Notes: generated by a model from the sequence alone, not told the origin. DNA of 64,000 nt from Desulfuromonas acetexigens (GCF_900111775.1 NZ_FOJJ01000001.1:496001-560000); one strand, 5' to 3'; numbered from the stretch's first letter, positions 29,614-40,432 are shown. Translations and numbers: made by a program.

Positions 29614-30783
29614 ATGTCCATCAGGAGAATTCATCGCTATATCGCCAGGGAGATCGGAGTCCCCACCCTTCTTGCCTTGGTCGTCTTCACTTTCGTGCTG
29701 CTCATGGGGCGCATCCTCAAGTTGATGGAACTGGTCATCAACAAAGGGGTTCCTGCCATTGAGATCCTTCAGCTTTTTTCCTATCTGATCCCTACTTTTC
29801 TGGTCATCACTCTACCCCTCGCTTTTCTGCTCGGGGTAATGCTCGGATTCGGGCGCCTTTCTTCGGACAGCGAAATCATCGCTCTCAAGGCCTCTGGCGT
29901 CAGCCTCTATTATATGTTCAAGCCAGTATTGGCCCTGGCCGTGCTCACCGCCCTGTTGACCGCGTTGCTCACCCTCGTCTTGGGTCCGGCCGGAAACCGG
30001 GCCTTTCGTGAACAGATTTTCAACATCGCTGCCAAACGAGCCAATGTCGGCATTCAACCCCATGTCTTCAACGCCGAATTCGATGATTTGGTGCTGTATG
30101 TCGACGATGAGGACGAAGAAAATAACATTTTTAAAGGGGTGATGATTTCTGACCAAAGAACCGGGTCGAGTCCATCGATCATTTTCGCTCAGCAGGGCAG
30201 AATTTTTTCCGACCCCGAAGCCCTGACCCTCACCCTGCGCATCGAAAATGGCGCCATTCATCGCGCCACGCCGGGCAAGGAAGCCGATCAGATCATCCGT
30301 TTTTCTACCTACGACGTGAACCTGAATATGGGACAACAACTGGAGCAAGCAGAAAAACGACCGCCGAAACCGGCAGAGATACGCTCCCGTGAACTCGCCA
30401 AAACCCTGTTCCCCGATTCCGGCAACAAGCCGGAGAACCCCAAACTGGCCATCGAGTTTCACAGTCGACTGATATTCCCCCTGGCCCCCCTCCTCTTTGC
30501 CCTGATTGGAGTACCCTTGGGGGTGCATGCCCAGCGTTCCGGCCGTAGCGGCAACTTCTCCATCGCGTTGTTCGTCTTCCTCAGCTATTACCTCTCCCTC
30601 TCCCTAGCTGAAACCCTGGTGGTCGAATCGGGCTTTCCTGCCGCTTTCAGCCTCTGGTTTCCCAGCCTGCTCTTTTTCATCGGCGGACTCATCCTCTTCC
30701 ATCGCGCCGCTCAGGAACGGCGACTGTCCCTCTGGGATCAGGTCCTTTCCCTGTGGAAGGGGCGCAAGGGGGGCGGGACATGA
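29614..30783 (+). CDS. lptF: LPS export permease LptF
   Basis: A 389-aa inner-membrane subunit of the LptB2FG ABC exporter, which extracts LPS from the inner membrane. It is a YjgP/YjgQ-family protein with three N-terminal helices (about residues 13-33, 50-80, 97-120), a periplasmic beta-jellyroll domain (about 125-265) and three C-terminal helices (about 285-375, GVPLGVHAQRSGRSG). The start at 29614 follows a promoter so closely that the mRNA appears leaderless. Its TGA overlaps the lptG ATG. Confidence 0.93.
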   Translation: MSIRRIHRYIAREIGVPTLLALVVFTFVLLMGRILKLMELVINKGVPAIEILQLFSYLIPTFLVITLPLAFLLGVMLGFGRLSSDSEIIALKASGVSLYYMFKPVLALAVLTALLTALLTLVLGPAGNRAFREQIFNIAAKRANVGIQPHVFNAEFDDLVLYVDDEDEENNIFKGVMISDQRTGSSPSIIFAQQGRIFSDPEALTLTLRIENGAIHRATPGKEADQIIRFSTYDVNLNMGQQLEQAEKRPPKPAEIRSRELAKTLFPDSGNKPENPKLAIEFHSRLIFPLAPLLFALIGVPLGVHAQRSGRSGNFSIALFVFLSYYLSLSLAETLVVESGFPAAFSLWFPSLLFFIGGLILFHRAAQERRLSLWDQVLSLWKGRKGGGT

Positions 30784-31862
30784 GCATTCTCCATCGCTAC
30801 ATTCTTCATTTTTTCACCCGCCTGCTCCTTCTGTCCCTGGGCGCTTTCGCCGGCATTTTTCTGCTGGTCGACTTTCTGGAAAAGGTTGACGACTTTCTGG
30901 AACATGGCGCGGCGATTTCCCTTTACGTTCTCTATCTGCTCAACATGCTTCCGGTCGCCGTGGCTCAGGTCATTCCCTTGGCGACCCTGCTTGCCGCCTT
31001 TGGCACCCTGGGGGGCCTGTCGAAAAGCAACGAGTTGACCGCCATGCGCGGGGGGGGCATCAGCATCTGGAAGATCACTCTACCGCTGCTGATCTCAGGC
31101 CTGCTCCTTTCCGCCGGGCTCTTTTTCGTGAATGAGTTTCTGATTCCCGTCAACCAGAAGAAAATTCACTACATTCTGCAAAACGAACTGCGCGGCAAGC
31201 AGGAAATTCTCTTCAAGCGGGATAATATCTGGTTTCGCGAAGACGGAACCATCTACCATGTTCGCCAGTCGCAACCGGAAAACAATCGTCTACTCGGCGT
31301 GACCATCCTCGAATTCGATGAGCAATTCCATCTGATCAGCCGCCAGGACGCCCCCCTCGCCCGATTCGAGGAGGGAGTGTGGATCTTCGAAGACCTCGTC
31401 AGTTATCGTTACGACCCCGACACCAGCATGATTGTCGAACGGTTGAGATTTCCCCAAAAGTCGCTGGAGTTGGCGAAAAAGCCCGAAGACTTTACGGAAA
31501 CCTTCTACAAAGCAGAACAGCTTGGTTTTTTCGAGTTACGCAGCCTGGTCGAAAAAATGAAAAACGAGGGGTACAATCCCCGAAATTATCAGGTCGATAT
31601 GCACGCCCGCCTGGCCTATCCTTTCACCTGCCTGACCATGACCATGCTCGGAATTCCCTTTGCCCTGCGTAAAGGTCGCTCCGCCAGCCTAGCTGTCGGC
31701 GTGACCCTTTCGGTAGCCGTCGGCGTGGTCTTTTTCATCCTCCAGACCCTGCTCACCACCCTCGGCTACTCAGCAGTCATTCCTCCTTTCATCGCCGCCT
31801 GGTCGGCGCTGCTGATCTTCTCCCTGCTGGCGGTCTGGCTGCTCCTTTCGACCCGGGATTAG
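30780..31862 (+). CDS. lptG: LPS export permease LptG
   Basis: A 360-aa partner of LptF in the LptB2FG exporter. Same fold: N-terminal helices with the GTLGGLSKSNELTAMRGGG coupling segment (about residues 77-95), a periplasmic domain (about 125-255) and C-terminal helices with GIPFALRKGRSASLA (about 292-306). Coupled to lptF by an ATGA overlap. Its stop lies only 15 nt before the 3' end of a group II intron, which separates it from the terminator shared with ahcY. Confidence 0.93.
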   Translation: MSILHRYILHFFTRLLLLSLGAFAGIFLLVDFLEKVDDFLEHGAAISLYVLYLLNMLPVAVAQVIPLATLLAAFGTLGGLSKSNELTAMRGGGISIWKITLPLLISGLLLSAGLFFVNEFLIPVNQKKIHYILQNELRGKQEILFKRDNIWFREDGTIYHVRQSQPENNRLLGVTILEFDEQFHLISRQDAPLARFEEGVWIFEDLVSYRYDPDTSMIVERLRFPQKSLELAKKPEDFTETFYKAEQLGFFELRSLVEKMKNEGYNPRNYQVDMHARLAYPFTCLTMTMLGIPFALRKGRSASLAVGVTLSVAVGVVFFILQTLLTTLGYSAVIPPFIAAWSALLIFSLLAVWLLLSTRD

Positions 31863-31916
31863 CCTCAAGAATTTCCCATCGGGTAGGAGGCGGGGTTGCC
31901 CCCGCCGTCCTCCCAC

Positions 31917-31948
31917 ACCACCGTGCGTACGGTTCCGTACACGGCGGT
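31917..31948 (-). ncRNA. Group II intron domain V
   Basis: A 14-bp hairpin with two mismatches and a GAAC loop starting ACCGCCGTG on the minus strand, matching the catalytic domain V with a CGC-type triad. It begins right after the TGA of the intron reverse-transcriptase gene. Confidence 0.8.
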
Positions 31949-33352
31949 TCACGTGGCGTTCTGAAAGCGTCGGAGTTGGTCACTTAACGACACCAACCCC
32001 GCTTTGTCGAAGTAAGATTTCCGGAATGCGTAGTTCATGTGCGAGGCTCCTGAGTTCCACCAGGGGCCTCGCCCGTTTGTGGCGGATTTCCAAGCCACCG
32101 GCTCCGGTAGTCCCCTCTGCATCAGTTTCCTGGCTCGGGTGTAGGGCCGTTTCCACTGGCGCCATAGAATGCAGCGCAGTTTGCGCCTGACCCATCCATC
32201 CAGATCTTCGAAGATCCCTTTGACCTCCGCCAGGCGGAAATAGGCGATCCATCCGCGAAGCTTCGGTTTGCTCTCCTCGATGACCCGTTGCAGGCTTCTT
32301 CCCCTGCCCCGCCGAAAGATCCGGCGCAATCCAGCTTTGAGACGTTCGACCGACGAATCCGACACTTTGATGCGCGGATTCTTGTGCCACGTCATGCTGT
32401 AGCCCAGAAAGGTTCGATTCCAGGGACGATCAACGGCGCTTTTGGCGACGTTGACCTTGAGCTTGAGCCGCCCTTCGAGGAACTGGGTCATTGAGGCCAT
32501 CACCCGCTCGGCGGCGCGCCGACTTTGCACATAGACGTTGCAATCGTCGGCAAACCGGCAGAAGGCATGACCTCGTTTTTCCAACTCCTTATCCAACTCG
32601 TCGAGCAGGATATTCGACAGCAAAGGGGAAAGAGGGCCGCCTTGAGGCGTCCCTTCGGCTCGCTGCGAAACAATCCCGCCTTCGAGCATCCCGGCCTGCA
32701 GGTAGCGGCGAACAAGTCGCAACACCTGCCGATCCTTGACCTTGCGGGCGATTCGCGACATCAGGATGTCGTGGTTTACCCGGTCAAAGAACTTTTCCAG
32801 ATCCACATCCACCACCCAGCGTCGCCCGCCGGCGACATACCTGCGAGCGGCCTGAATGGCTTGGTGGGCACTCCGTTCGGGCCGAAACCCGTACGAGTGT
32901 TCGGAGAAATCCGGATCGAACAACGGCATCAGCACCTGATACAGGGCCTGCTGGATGAGCCGGTCCATGACCGTGGGGATGCCGAGCATGCGCACCCCAC
33001 CTCCGGGCTTGGGGATTTCCACCTTGCGCACCGGTTGGGGCAGGTAACGCCCCTCCAGCAGTTCTTCTCTGATGCGCGGCCAGCATTCCATCAGGTGCGC
33101 CTTCAGTTCGTCCACCGTCATCGTATCGATGCCGGGAGCTCCCTGGTTGGACCTCACCCGATGATAGGCCGCCATCATGTTGTCGCGGTCGACAACCTCC
33201 TCCATCAACCGCGTTCGCGCTTCCGTCCAGGACGATTCTTTCGTTGCCGTGACGTTTGACGCACCCATGGCGTACTCTCGCGACTTCCGGTCGCTACCCT
33301 CGGCCGTGGCCCGGGGCATCGCAACCCCAGCTTCTGCGTCTCCATACATCAT
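31949..33352 (-). CDS. ltrA: Group II intron reverse transcriptase/maturase
   Basis: A 467-aa intron-encoded protein for splicing and retrohoming. It has RT motifs through [14 protein letters not shown] (about residues 70-83), [49 protein letters not shown] (about 233-247) and the catalytic FADD (about 266-269, Phe in place of the common Tyr). A maturase X domain follows (about 340-430, [12 protein letters not shown]). No DNA-binding/HNH endonuclease region follows, as in class C introns. All catalytic residues and the reading frame are intact, so it may be active. Confidence 0.92.
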   Translation of the reverse strand: MMYGDAEAGVAMPRATAEGSDRKSREYAMGASNVTATKESSWTEARTRLMEEVVDRDNMMAAYHRVRSNQGAPGIDTMTVDELKAHLMECWPRIREELLEGRYLPQPVRKVEIPKPGGGVRMLGIPTVMDRLIQQALYQVLMPLFDPDFSEHSYGFRPERSAHQAIQAARRYVAGGRRWVVDVDLEKFFDRVNHDILMSRIARKVKDRQVLRLVRRYLQAGMLEGGIVSQRAEGTPQGGPLSPLLSNILLDELDKELEKRGHAFCRFADDCNVYVQSRRAAERVMASMTQFLEGRLKLKVNVAKSAVDRPWNRTFLGYSMTWHKNPRIKVSDSSVERLKAGLRRIFRRGRGRSLQRVIEESKPKLRGWIAYFRLAEVKGIFEDLDGWVRRKLRCILWRQWKRPYTRARKLMQRGLPEPVAWKSATNGRGPWWNSGASHMNYAFRKSYFDKAGLVSLSDQLRRFQNAT

Positions 33353-33813
33353 CGAAATTCAAGGCTCCTGTCCGACGCCTCGTGTTCGGTCCTTCACTGG
33401 GCGGTTACTCCAGCTAGTACGACCTCGGCTGACTTCTGCCAATCCATCCCGACGCCTTGCGACGTCGGTAGCACGAGGCAGATTGACAGACCTCCCAGGG
33501 TAATGCGCGTGACCTTCCTCCCATATACCCGCCGCATCTACAGCCCCACCCTCCCGGATGACTATCGGGCTTTGAAGATATTGGCCTTCTCGCCCGGATG
33601 GGACTGCCTCGTATGCGATTCCTGTTCGTCGGGCCGGGATTTTGCCTGCGGCTTCCTTCAGATCCCACCTCACGATGGACACCCTTGCCGTTCGGCTAGC
33701 GGTTCCCGTCATCAGGGTCCGCAGGGGACTTGCACCCCCAAGTCAACGATTGACCACCACGATCAATCATCTGGTGCTTGCGCACCACGCGCCATGCCTG
33801 GCGCACAAACAAA

Positions 33814-33844
33814 AAGCCCACCTTGATGAGGTGGGCTTTTTTTT
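33814..33844. terminator. ahcY terminator, also the intron target site
   Basis: A 9-bp stem (33814-33822 with 33830-33838) with T-runs on both strands. On minus it ends ahcY; on plus it has T8 and probably once served lptG before the intron was inserted between them. Confidence 0.88.
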
Positions 33845-33863
33845 GGGGGGAATCCCATCAGTC

Positions 33864-35324
33864 TCAGTACCGGTAATGATCGGGCTTGTACGGCCCCTCC
33901 ACAGGAATGCCGAGATATTCCGCCTGTTCCTTCCGCAGGATGGTCAGGCGCGCGCCGAGTTTGCCGAGGTGAAGCCGGGCAACTTTTTCATCGAGCTGCT
34001 TGGGCAGGACGTAGACCCGGTTTTCATAGCACCCGTCGTTATTGAAGAGTTCGATCTGGGCCATAACCTGGTTGGTGAAGCTGTTGGACATGACAAAAGA
34101 GGGATGCCCGGTGGCACAGCCGAGGTTGAGCAAGCGCCCTTCGGCCAGGACGATGATGGCGTGGCCATCGGGGAAATACCACTGATCGACCTGATTGCCG
34201 TGCTCTTTGGGATTCTTGATATTCACCTTTTTGATTCCCGGTACCTTGGCCAGGGCCGTCATTTCGATTTCGTTGTCGAAGTGGCCGATATTACCGACGA
34301 TGGCGTTATGCTTCATGCGCGTCATATGGGAAACACGGATGACATCACGATTACCGGTCGTGGTGATGAAGAGGTCGGCCGTCTCCACCACATCCTCCAG
34401 GGTGTTAACTTCGTAGCCTTCCATGAGCGCCTGCAGAGCGCAGATCGGATCGATTTCAGTGACGATGACCCGCGCCCCCTGGCCGCGCAGGGACTGGCAG
34501 CAGCCCTTGCCGACATCGCCGTAGCCGCAGACGACAACCACCTTGCCGGAGAGCATGACGTCGGTGGCGCGCATGATGCCGTCGACCAGACTGTGTCGGC
34601 AGCCGTAGACGTTGTCGAATTTGCTTTTGGTGACCGAGTCGTTGACGTTCATCGCCGGGAAAGGGAGCAAACCATCCCGCTGCAACTGATAGAGACGATG
34701 CACGCCGGTGGTGGTTTCCTCGGTGACGCCGCGGATGGAGTTGCGGATTTCAACCCAGTTGTTGCGCCGGGCGGCGATGGACTCCTGCAGACACTTGACC
34801 AACTCGACCCAGTCCTCGGGATCTTCCTGGCCCAACTCTGGCACTCCCGACTCCTGCCACTTGGCTCCTTCGAGAACCATCATGGTGGCGTCGCCGCCGT
34901 CGTCGAGGATCATGTTGGTCACCTGTCCGTCGGGCCAGGTCAAGGCCTGCTCCGTGCACCACCAGTATTCGGCCAGGGTCTCCCCCTTCCAGGCGAATAC
35001 CGGAATCCCGGCCGGCTTTTCCGGCGTTCCCCCGGGACCAACCGCCACTGCGGCCGCAGCCTGATCCTGGGTGGAAAAAATGTTGCACGACGCCCAACGA
35101 ACCTGAGCGCCCAACTCCACCAGAGTTTCGATCAGGACGGCGGTCTGGATGGTCATGTGCAGCGAACCGGTAATCCGCGCACCTTTCAACGGGTGCTTGC
35201 CCCGGTATTCCTCGCGCAGGGCCATCAGTCCTGGCATTTCGACCTCGGCCAGTTCGATTTCCTTGCGCCCCAGGGTCGCCAGGTGCAAATCTTTGACTTT
35301 AAAATCCAGGTTTTTTTCACTCAT
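33864..35324 (-). CDS. ahcY: Adenosylhomocysteinase
   Basis: A 486-aa NAD-dependent enzyme that splits S-adenosylhomocysteine to adenosine and homocysteine, recycling the product of SAM-dependent methylation. Motifs: [15 protein letters not shown] (about residues 54-68), DDGGDAT (about 139-145), the NAD-binding [10 protein letters not shown] (about 260-269) and the C-terminal KPDHYRY. The start at 35324 has AAGGAG upstream. It lies two genes from metK, so both halves of the SAM cycle are near each other. No SAH riboswitch is evident in the short leader. Confidence 0.97.
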   Translation of the reverse strand: MSEKNLDFKVKDLHLATLGRKEIELAEVEMPGLMALREEYRGKHPLKGARITGSLHMTIQTAVLIETLVELGAQVRWASCNIFSTQDQAAAAVAVGPGGTPEKPAGIPVFAWKGETLAEYWWCTEQALTWPDGQVTNMILDDGGDATMMVLEGAKWQESGVPELGQEDPEDWVELVKCLQESIAARRNNWVEIRNSIRGVTEETTTGVHRLYQLQRDGLLPFPAMNVNDSVTKSKFDNVYGCRHSLVDGIMRATDVMLSGKVVVVCGYGDVGKGCCQSLRGQGARVIVTEIDPICALQALMEGYEVNTLEDVVETADLFITTTGNRDVIRVSHMTRMKHNAIVGNIGHFDNEIEMTALAKVPGIKKVNIKNPKEHGNQVDQWYFPDGHAIIVLAEGRLLNLGCATGHPSFVMSNSFTNQVMAQIELFNNDGCYENRVYVLPKQLDEKVARLHLGKLGARLTILRKEQAEYLGIPVEGPYKPDHYRY

Positions 35325-35402
35325 TACGGGTGTGACTCCTTTGTATGCGGTCGGTTGGAACAATCAAAATCATTCCGGTGATAAACGTTATTTGAGCCCC
35401 CC

Positions 35403-36134
35403 TCAGAGGGGCAATATCAGCGAGTGCAGGCGACCGGTATCGACTTCCTTGAACTGCACCCGTACCTCGCGCGCGGAAGTCGCCTCGGCAGGGAAGAAAA
35501 GGAACCCGCGCCCCAGGGTACCGGCGGCGATACTCCGATTTTCCAGATGCTTGTTGGCCAGATCCCGGGAGATCCGTCGCCCGGCGTCGCCGGAAGTCCC
35601 CGACTGGGTTCCGCCGATCACCGCTCCGCCGGCCGCACCCAGAGCTGCCCCCTTGGCTGCGGCGGTGCCGACATTCTCTCCGGCGACAATACCGATGGCG
35701 GCACCTAGGAGCGCCCCACCAGCGGCGCCGATAAAGGATCCCTTGCCCGCGCCCTTGGCGATTTCTCCGAATTCGGAACTGGTTTCCAGACGCTCATAGG
35801 CCGTGCGGTTATCGAGCACGTTCCAGTAACGCCCCTCGCCATCGACCAGAAAGGTCTGGTCCGGCACGATCAACAGGGAATGAATCCCGAGATTGTCGAT
35901 GATGACCTGCACCGGTAGAATGCCCGCACCGCGAATATCAAACCCGAAATTCTCCCGCGCCGAGGCGCTGTCGGGATAGGCCTCGGCGGCGACTTGGGCA
36001 CCCGCGACCATTTGCATGCCGGAATAGGCGGTAGGCGGCTTAAAGGGAACCTCTTGGCTCTTGTAGGTGGAGCAAGCACTCAGCAACAGGACAAAGAGTA
36101 GAAGTAGCGGATATATTTTCGAAACGTAGGGCAT
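35403..36134 (-). CDS. Lipoprotein with glycine-zipper membrane segment
   Basis: A 243-aa protein. The signal ends LLSAC (Cys about 21). A beta-rich domain (about 45-125, FGFDIRGAGILPVQVIIDN) is followed by a glycine-zipper stretch with repeated GAAGGALLGAAIG-type segments (about 133-182) that could insert into membranes, then a C-terminal beta domain (about 200-243). Similar SLYB/Rick_17kDa-like zippers occur in outer-membrane lipoproteins. The function is unknown. AAGGAGATTGCC precedes the ATG. The stop lies inside a short hairpin just ahead of ahcY. Confidence 0.7.
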   Translation of the reverse strand: MPYVSKIYPLLLLFVLLLSACSTYKSQEVPFKPPTAYSGMQMVAGAQVAAEAYPDSASARENFGFDIRGAGILPVQVIIDNLGIHSLLIVPDQTFLVDGEGRYWNVLDNRTAYERLETSSEFGEIAKGAGKGSFIGAAGGALLGAAIGIVAGENVGTAAAKGAALGAAGGAVIGGTQSGTSGDAGRRISRDLANKHLENRSIAAGTLGRGFLFFPAEATSAREVRVQFKEVDTGRLHSLILPL

Positions 36135-36227
36135 GGCAATCTCCTTCTCGGTTGGCATGACTATCAATGCAGTTTAACAGGTTCCCCCGCGTCGACAATG
36201 GCAAGACGGTGGATGAAGAGGGCGAAG

Positions 36228-37307
36228 CTATCTCCTGGGGAATCGACTGCCGAAAATCAGAAGCAGATACCCCCCGGTGCCAAGACCCACAGCCAGAAAA
36301 AAGCGCCCGGGCAGCCATCGGCATACCCGGCGCAAGGGCTTTTCCCAACGATCGAGACAGGGGGTCTTTTCACCGCGAAAATCGCGATTGCGCCGCAGCC
36401 CCAGGCGAACATCGAGGACCAGCAACAGTTGCCAGGCATTGTCCAGGGCAAACGCTGCCGAATCATAGCAGAGACGCCACCTTTCCCGCCATGGCCGATC
36501 GCGCAATAACCCCCACACGGCTCGAGCAGGGGCTCGTAGGTCGATGCGGCCGGCTTGATCCTGAACCCGGTAAAGGCCGGGCGCCGCCCGCAGAAAATCG
36601 AACCAGCCGACGGCCAGGGCGTTGAGGATCAAGGCATTGAGCCATTGCCGACGAAACAGGCCTTCAGCGACAAAACGGCGAGCCGATGTCGTGATTTCCG
36701 CCGGCAACAAGAGCCATTTCCCCTGCTGAAAGACTCGCTCCGCGAAGCGCTCATCCTCGAGAAAAGACAGATCGGTAGCGAAGGGGCCAAGGCGGGAGAA
36801 GAGCTGTCGCTGGAGCAGAAAACCCTGGTCGCCATGAATGCAGCCGGGCCGGTTTTGCCGCGCCTTGCTTTCATAAAAGGCATAGACGCCGGGATGGTGC
36901 CCGCCGGTGTCGGCAAAACGCAAGGCGAAACGCCCGGCGATAAGGGGAGCGGCCAGGCGTTCGCTCTCGGCGATTAAGTGCCCTACCCCACGGGCCAGCG
37001 CGGTCGGATCGGCGAAGCGGCTGTCGGCATGAAGAAAGAGCAGCCATTCCCCCCTCGCCCAGCGAACACCGGCATTGAACTGCGTTCCCCGGCCGGCCGG
37101 GGAGTCGACCTGCACCAGATGAAAATCGGTCACCGCCGACGCGGCAAGGGAACGGGTGTCGTCCCGCGAGCCGCCGTCAACGATGATCAGCTCAAAAGCG
37201 ATTCCCCGCTGTTGTCCGAGGTTCTCCAGCAACTCCGGCAGAGTCCCCTCTTCGTTGAGGGTCGGGACGATGACAGAGAGTTCCGGAAGGCCAACCGGGT
37301 TAGACAT
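36228..37307 (-). CDS. Family 2 glycosyltransferase (TIGR04283-like)
   Basis: A 359-aa protein. The N-terminal GT2 domain starts ELSVIVPTLNEEGTLPELL, with the nucleotide-sugar motif IIVDGGSRDDTRSLA (about residues 40-54) and the metal-binding LLFLHADSRF (about 88-97, DxD-like); the acceptor-side FLEDERFAERVF is near 180. Residues about 215-359 form an extra region with a C-terminal membrane segment (FFLAVGLGTGGYLLLIF). TIGR04283 proteins are linked to lipid or arsenosugar glycosylation; the substrate here is unknown. Confidence 0.8.
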   Translation of the reverse strand: MSNPVGLPELSVIVPTLNEEGTLPELLENLGQQRGIAFELIIVDGGSRDDTRSLAASAVTDFHLVQVDSPAGRGTQFNAGVRWARGEWLLFLHADSRFADPTALARGVGHLIAESERLAAPLIAGRFALRFADTGGHHPGVYAFYESKARQNRPGCIHGDQGFLLQRQLFSRLGPFATDLSFLEDERFAERVFQQGKWLLLPAEITTSARRFVAEGLFRRQWLNALILNALAVGWFDFLRAAPGLYRVQDQAGRIDLRAPARAVWGLLRDRPWRERWRLCYDSAAFALDNAWQLLLVLDVRLGLRRNRDFRGEKTPCLDRWEKPLRRVCRWLPGRFFLAVGLGTGGYLLLIFGSRFPRR

Positions 37308-37332
37308 CGGTCAGCACAAAACAGCGAAAGAA

Positions 37333-37356
37333 AAGGCGAACCTTGCGGTTCGCCTT
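37333..37356 (-). terminator. Terminator of metK
   Basis: A perfect 10-bp stem (37333-37342 with 37347-37356), 4-nt loop and TTTTCTTT tail on the minus strand, 23 nt after the metK stop. Confidence 0.85.
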
Positions 37357-37379
37357 TCGGGTTCCTTAACCATCCCCGA

Positions 37380-38549
37380 TCAGAGTCCGGCGCGACTGCG
37401 CAGGGAATCGATCCGGTCGGTGCGCTCCCAGGTGAACTCGGGGAGTTCCCGGCCGAAATGGCCGTAGGCGGCCGTCTTGCGGTAGATGGGACGGAGCAGG
37501 TCGAGGGTTTCGATAATGGCGCGGGGGCGCATATCGAATTCCTCCCGAGCGATGCGGGCGATCTCATTGGAGGGGAGCTTGCCCGTGCCGAAGGTATTGA
37601 TCATAACCGAAACCGGCTCGGCCACGCCGATGGCGTAGGCCACCTGCACCTCGCACTTGTCGGCGAGGCCCGCCGCAACGAGGTTCTTGGCCACGTAGCG
37701 AGCCATGTAAGAAGCGCTGCGGTCGACCTTCGAGGGATCCTTGCCAGAGAAAGCGCCGCCGCCGTGGGAACCCTGGCCGCCGTAGGTATCGACGATGATC
37801 TTGCGCCCGGTCAGACCGCAGTCCCCCATCGGACCGCCAACGACGAAACGTCCCGTCGGATTGATGAAATATTTGGTCTTTTCATCCAGCAGGTTGTCGG
37901 GAATGACTTTTTTCACGACTTCTTCGATAATCGCTTCCTTGAGGGTCTCGTAGCTGACATCGGGGGCGTGTTGAGAAGAAACGACAACGGCATCGACCCG
38001 AATCGGCTTATCGTTGATGTACTGGATGGAAACCTGGGACTTGCCGTCCGGCCGCAGGAAGGAAAGAAGCCCACTCTTGCGCACGTCGCTGAGCCGCTTC
38101 GCCAGTTTATGGGCGAAGGTGATGGGCATGGGCATGAGCTCACGGGTTTCGTTGCAGGCATAGCCGAACATCAAGCCCTGATCTCCGGCCCCCTGCTCCT
38201 TGTGCAGGCCCTCCCCTTCGGTCACGCCTTGGGAGATATCCGGGGACTGGCGATCGATGGAAGTCAAGACGGCGCAGGTTTCCCAGTCGAAACCCATGGC
38301 CGAGTCATTGTAACCGATTTCCTTGATCGCCTCGCGGACGATGACCGGATAGTCAATGCGGGCGTTGGTGGTGATTTCGCCGGCGATCATCGCCATTCCG
38401 GTGGTGACCAGGGTTTCACAAGCCACACGGGAGTGGGGATCCTGGGCGAGGATGGCATCGAGGATGCTGTCGGAAACCTGATCGGCGACCTTGTCGGGAT
38501 GCCCCTCGGTAACGGATTCGGAGGTGAAAAGAAAATCGGTCATGGCCAT
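37380..38549 (-). CDS. metK: S-adenosylmethionine synthetase
   Basis: A 389-aa enzyme that makes SAM from methionine and ATP. Motifs: [20 protein letters not shown] (residues 6-25), the hexapeptide [12 protein letters not shown] (about 118-129), [16 protein letters not shown] (about 257-272) and DCGLTGRK. The ATG at 38549 is preferred to the one at 38543 because GGGAG lies 10 nt upstream. It has its own promoter and terminator, thus is monocistronic. Confidence 0.97.
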   Translation of the reverse strand: MAMTDFLFTSESVTEGHPDKVADQVSDSILDAILAQDPHSRVACETLVTTGMAMIAGEITTNARIDYPVIVREAIKEIGYNDSAMGFDWETCAVLTSIDRQSPDISQGVTEGEGLHKEQGAGDQGLMFGYACNETRELMPMPITFAHKLAKRLSDVRKSGLLSFLRPDGKSQVSIQYINDKPIRVDAVVVSSQHAPDVSYETLKEAIIEEVVKKVIPDNLLDEKTKYFINPTGRFVVGGPMGDCGLTGRKIIVDTYGGQGSHGGGAFSGKDPSKVDRSASYMARYVAKNLVAAGLADKCEVQVAYAIGVAEPVSVMINTFGTGKLPSNEIARIAREEFDMRPRAIIETLDLLRPIYRKTAAYGHFGRELPEFTWERTDRIDSLRSRAGL

Positions 38550-38604
38550 GGAGTGTCTTCTCCCTTGAAATAACGGAATATCTTGATCCGGTTGAAAAAA
38601 GCGT

Positions 38605-38633
38605 TTTATAGCAAGTGCCGGCGTCGGGGTCAA
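38605..38633 (-). promoter_or_regulatory. Sigma-70-type promoter for metK
   Basis: TTGACC (38633-38628), a 17-nt spacer and TATAAA (38610-38605). The leader would be about 50 nt, too short for a known SAM riboswitch. Confidence 0.7.
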
Positions 38634-38647
38634 TAACAAAGAGGGAA

Positions 38648-40432
38648 TCAGGGGGCCGGGGGGCGGAAGAGCACGGGAAAACGCCGGGTCATTTCATCTT
38701 CCAGGCAGCGATTAATCTCGGAAGCGGTCGGAAGAGTCAACAATTGTTCCAGGAGATCTTCCCCTTCCGAGCGGCGGACCTGACGCAGCACCTCTTTGAC
38801 CCGAGGGATGCTGGGCGGGTTCATGGAGAGCTCGTCGAAGCCGAGCCCGAGCAGCACCAGCGTATAGAGAGGATCGGAAGCCATTTCACCGCACATCCCG
38901 ACGGGAATCGACGCCGCCCGCGCCGCCTGGCAGATCAAGCGCAGGGCACGAAGGATGGCGGGGTGCAAGGGCTCATAAAGATAGGCTACATGCTCGTTGC
39001 CGCGATCGACGGCGAGAAAATACTGAATCAGATCATTGGTGCCGACGGAGAAGAAATCGACTTCTCGCGCCAGCAGGTCGGCGATGAGCGCCGCCGAGGG
39101 GATTTCGATCATGATCCCGATGGGTAGCCCGGGGTCGTAGGCGACCCCTTCCGCGGTCAGTTCAGCCTTAACCTCCTCACACAGTTCCCGGCAAGCCCAG
39201 AGTTCGGCGACGCCCGAGATCATCGGCAACATCAGTCGCGCCTGGCCGAAGGCCGAAGCCCTGAAGATGGCTCGCAACTGGGTCTTAAAGAGCCGCCGTT
39301 CCTTAAGGGAAAAACGCACCGCTCGCAGACCCAGGGCCGGATTAAGTTCGTCGGAAATATTGATTTCCGGGGCCAACTTGTCGCCGCCGAGATCGAGAGA
39401 GCGAATAGTCACCGGCTGCGGCGCCATGGCCTCCAGCACCGCTCGGTACGCGCTGAGCTGCTCCTCCTCGCCCGGCGGGGCGGAGCGGTTGAGGTAGAGG
39501 AATTCGGAACGGAACAGGCCGACCCCTTCGGCGCCGTGGCGCAGGGCCAGAGGAAGTTCCTCGGTCAGTTCGACATTCCCCCGCAAATGAACCCGGACAC
39601 CATCCAGGGTTTCTCCCGGCAGCAGGCACAAGCCAAGCAGTTCTTCATCCCGCGCCGCCTGAATCAACTGTTTCCGCCGATATTCAGTAATAGTGGCGGC
39701 ACCGGGGTTGAGGATCAGAATTCCGAGGTAGCCGTCGACGATCACGGAGAGGCCGCTGGGGACGCGCACGGTCAACGTTTCGAGACCAACCACGGCCGGA
39801 ATCCCTAAAGAGCGGGCCAATATGGCGGTATGAGAGGTCCGTCCGCCGAGATCGGTAGCGAAACCGATGACCCGAGCCTTGTCCATCTGCATGGTATCGG
39901 CGGGGGAAAGATCGTGGGCGATCACCACCACCTGATCGGAGATCCCGGCGATCGGTTGCTGTGTATACCCCTTGAGGTTACGCAACAGGCGTTCTCCCAC
40001 GGAGTCGATATCGGAGCGCCGCTCCCGGAGATATTCGTCCTCGATCGCGTCGAAGACTTCTCGAAACTTCTTAAGGGTGCGCTTCAACGCCCCTTCGGCA
40101 TTGAGAAAATCCTCTTGAATCAGCTTGACTACCCCATCCAGGAGCAGACGGTCTTCAAGAATCAGTAAATGGGTGTCGATGATGTAGAGATGCTCTGCCA
40201 GCTCCCGTGCGGCAACCGTCTCACGGACTTCGTTGAGCTGCCGCTTGGAACTGTCCACCGCCGCCATGAAAGCCGCGACCTCACCGGCGACCTCCCCCGG
40301 CGCGACCCTCCGCTCGATCGCGGAAAGACGCTGGCGGTCGATCACATGGGTGCGGCCCAGAGCGATGCCCGGCGACGCCGCCACCCCAACCAACAGGGTG
40401 TCCTCGGGGATGTTAGTCTTCACCAAAACCAT
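38648..40432 (-). CDS. ptsI: PTS enzyme I (phosphoenolpyruvate-protein phosphotransferase)
   Basis: A 594-aa cytoplasmic enzyme that takes phosphate from PEP on a His and passes it to HPr. It has the N-terminal HPr-binding domain, phospho-His motif [21 protein letters not shown] (cited in part: [16 protein letters not shown], His about 191), and the C-terminal PEP-binding barrel with DLGGDK (about 300) and [10 protein letters not shown] (Cys about 502). The start at 40432 overlaps the end of ptsH by 20 nt. It is the last gene of the PTS run. Confidence 0.94.
   Translation of the reverse strand: MVLVKTNIPEDTLLVGVAASPGIALGRTHVIDRQRLSAIERRVAPGEVAGEVAAFMAAVDSSKRQLNEVRETVAARELAEHLYIIDTHLLILEDRLLLDGVVKLIQEDFLNAEGALKRTLKKFREVFDAIEDEYLRERRSDIDSVGERLLRNLKGYTQQPIAGISDQVVVIAHDLSPADTMQMDKARVIGFATDLGGRTSHTAILARSLGIPAVVGLETLTVRVPSGLSVIVDGYLGILILNPGAATITEYRRKQLIQAARDEELLGLCLLPGETLDGVRVHLRGNVELTEELPLALRHGAEGVGLFRSEFLYLNRSAPPGEEEQLSAYRAVLEAMAPQPVTIRSLDLGGDKLAPEINISDELNPALGLRAVRFSLKERRLFKTQLRAIFRASAFGQARLMLPMISGVAELWACRELCEEVKAELTAEGVAYDPGLPIGIMIEIPSAALIADLLAREVDFFSVGTNDLIQYFLAVDRGNEHVAYLYEPLHPAILRALRLICQAARAASIPVGMCGEMASDPLYTLVLLGLGFDELSMNPPSIPRVKEVLRQVRRSEGEDLLEQLLTLPTASEINRCLEDEMTRRFPVLFRPPAP

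Larger units (their letters stand above)
31878..33806 (-). mobile_element. Group II intron (bacterial class C-like), complete
   Basis: A 1929-nt intron on the minus strand. The 5' end reads GTGCGCCAGGC at 33806, the group II 5' consensus, directly after the T-run of the ahcY terminator. The reverse transcriptase is encoded in domain IV. Domain V lies at 31917-31948, and a domain VI-like stem (about 31884-31912) has a bulged A, with the 3' end CCCGAT at 31878. Insertion just behind a terminator hairpin, no endonuclease domain and compact length all fit class C. Positions 33353-33806 hold ribozyme domains I-III and no gene. Confidence 0.88.

Noticed and set aside
35325-35402. SAH riboswitch upstream of ahcY
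   Set aside because: Interval is under 80 nt and lacks the conserved SAH riboswitch core.
38550-38647. SAM riboswitch upstream of metK
   Set aside because: Promoter leaves only about 50 nt of leader, with no SAM-I/II-like helices.
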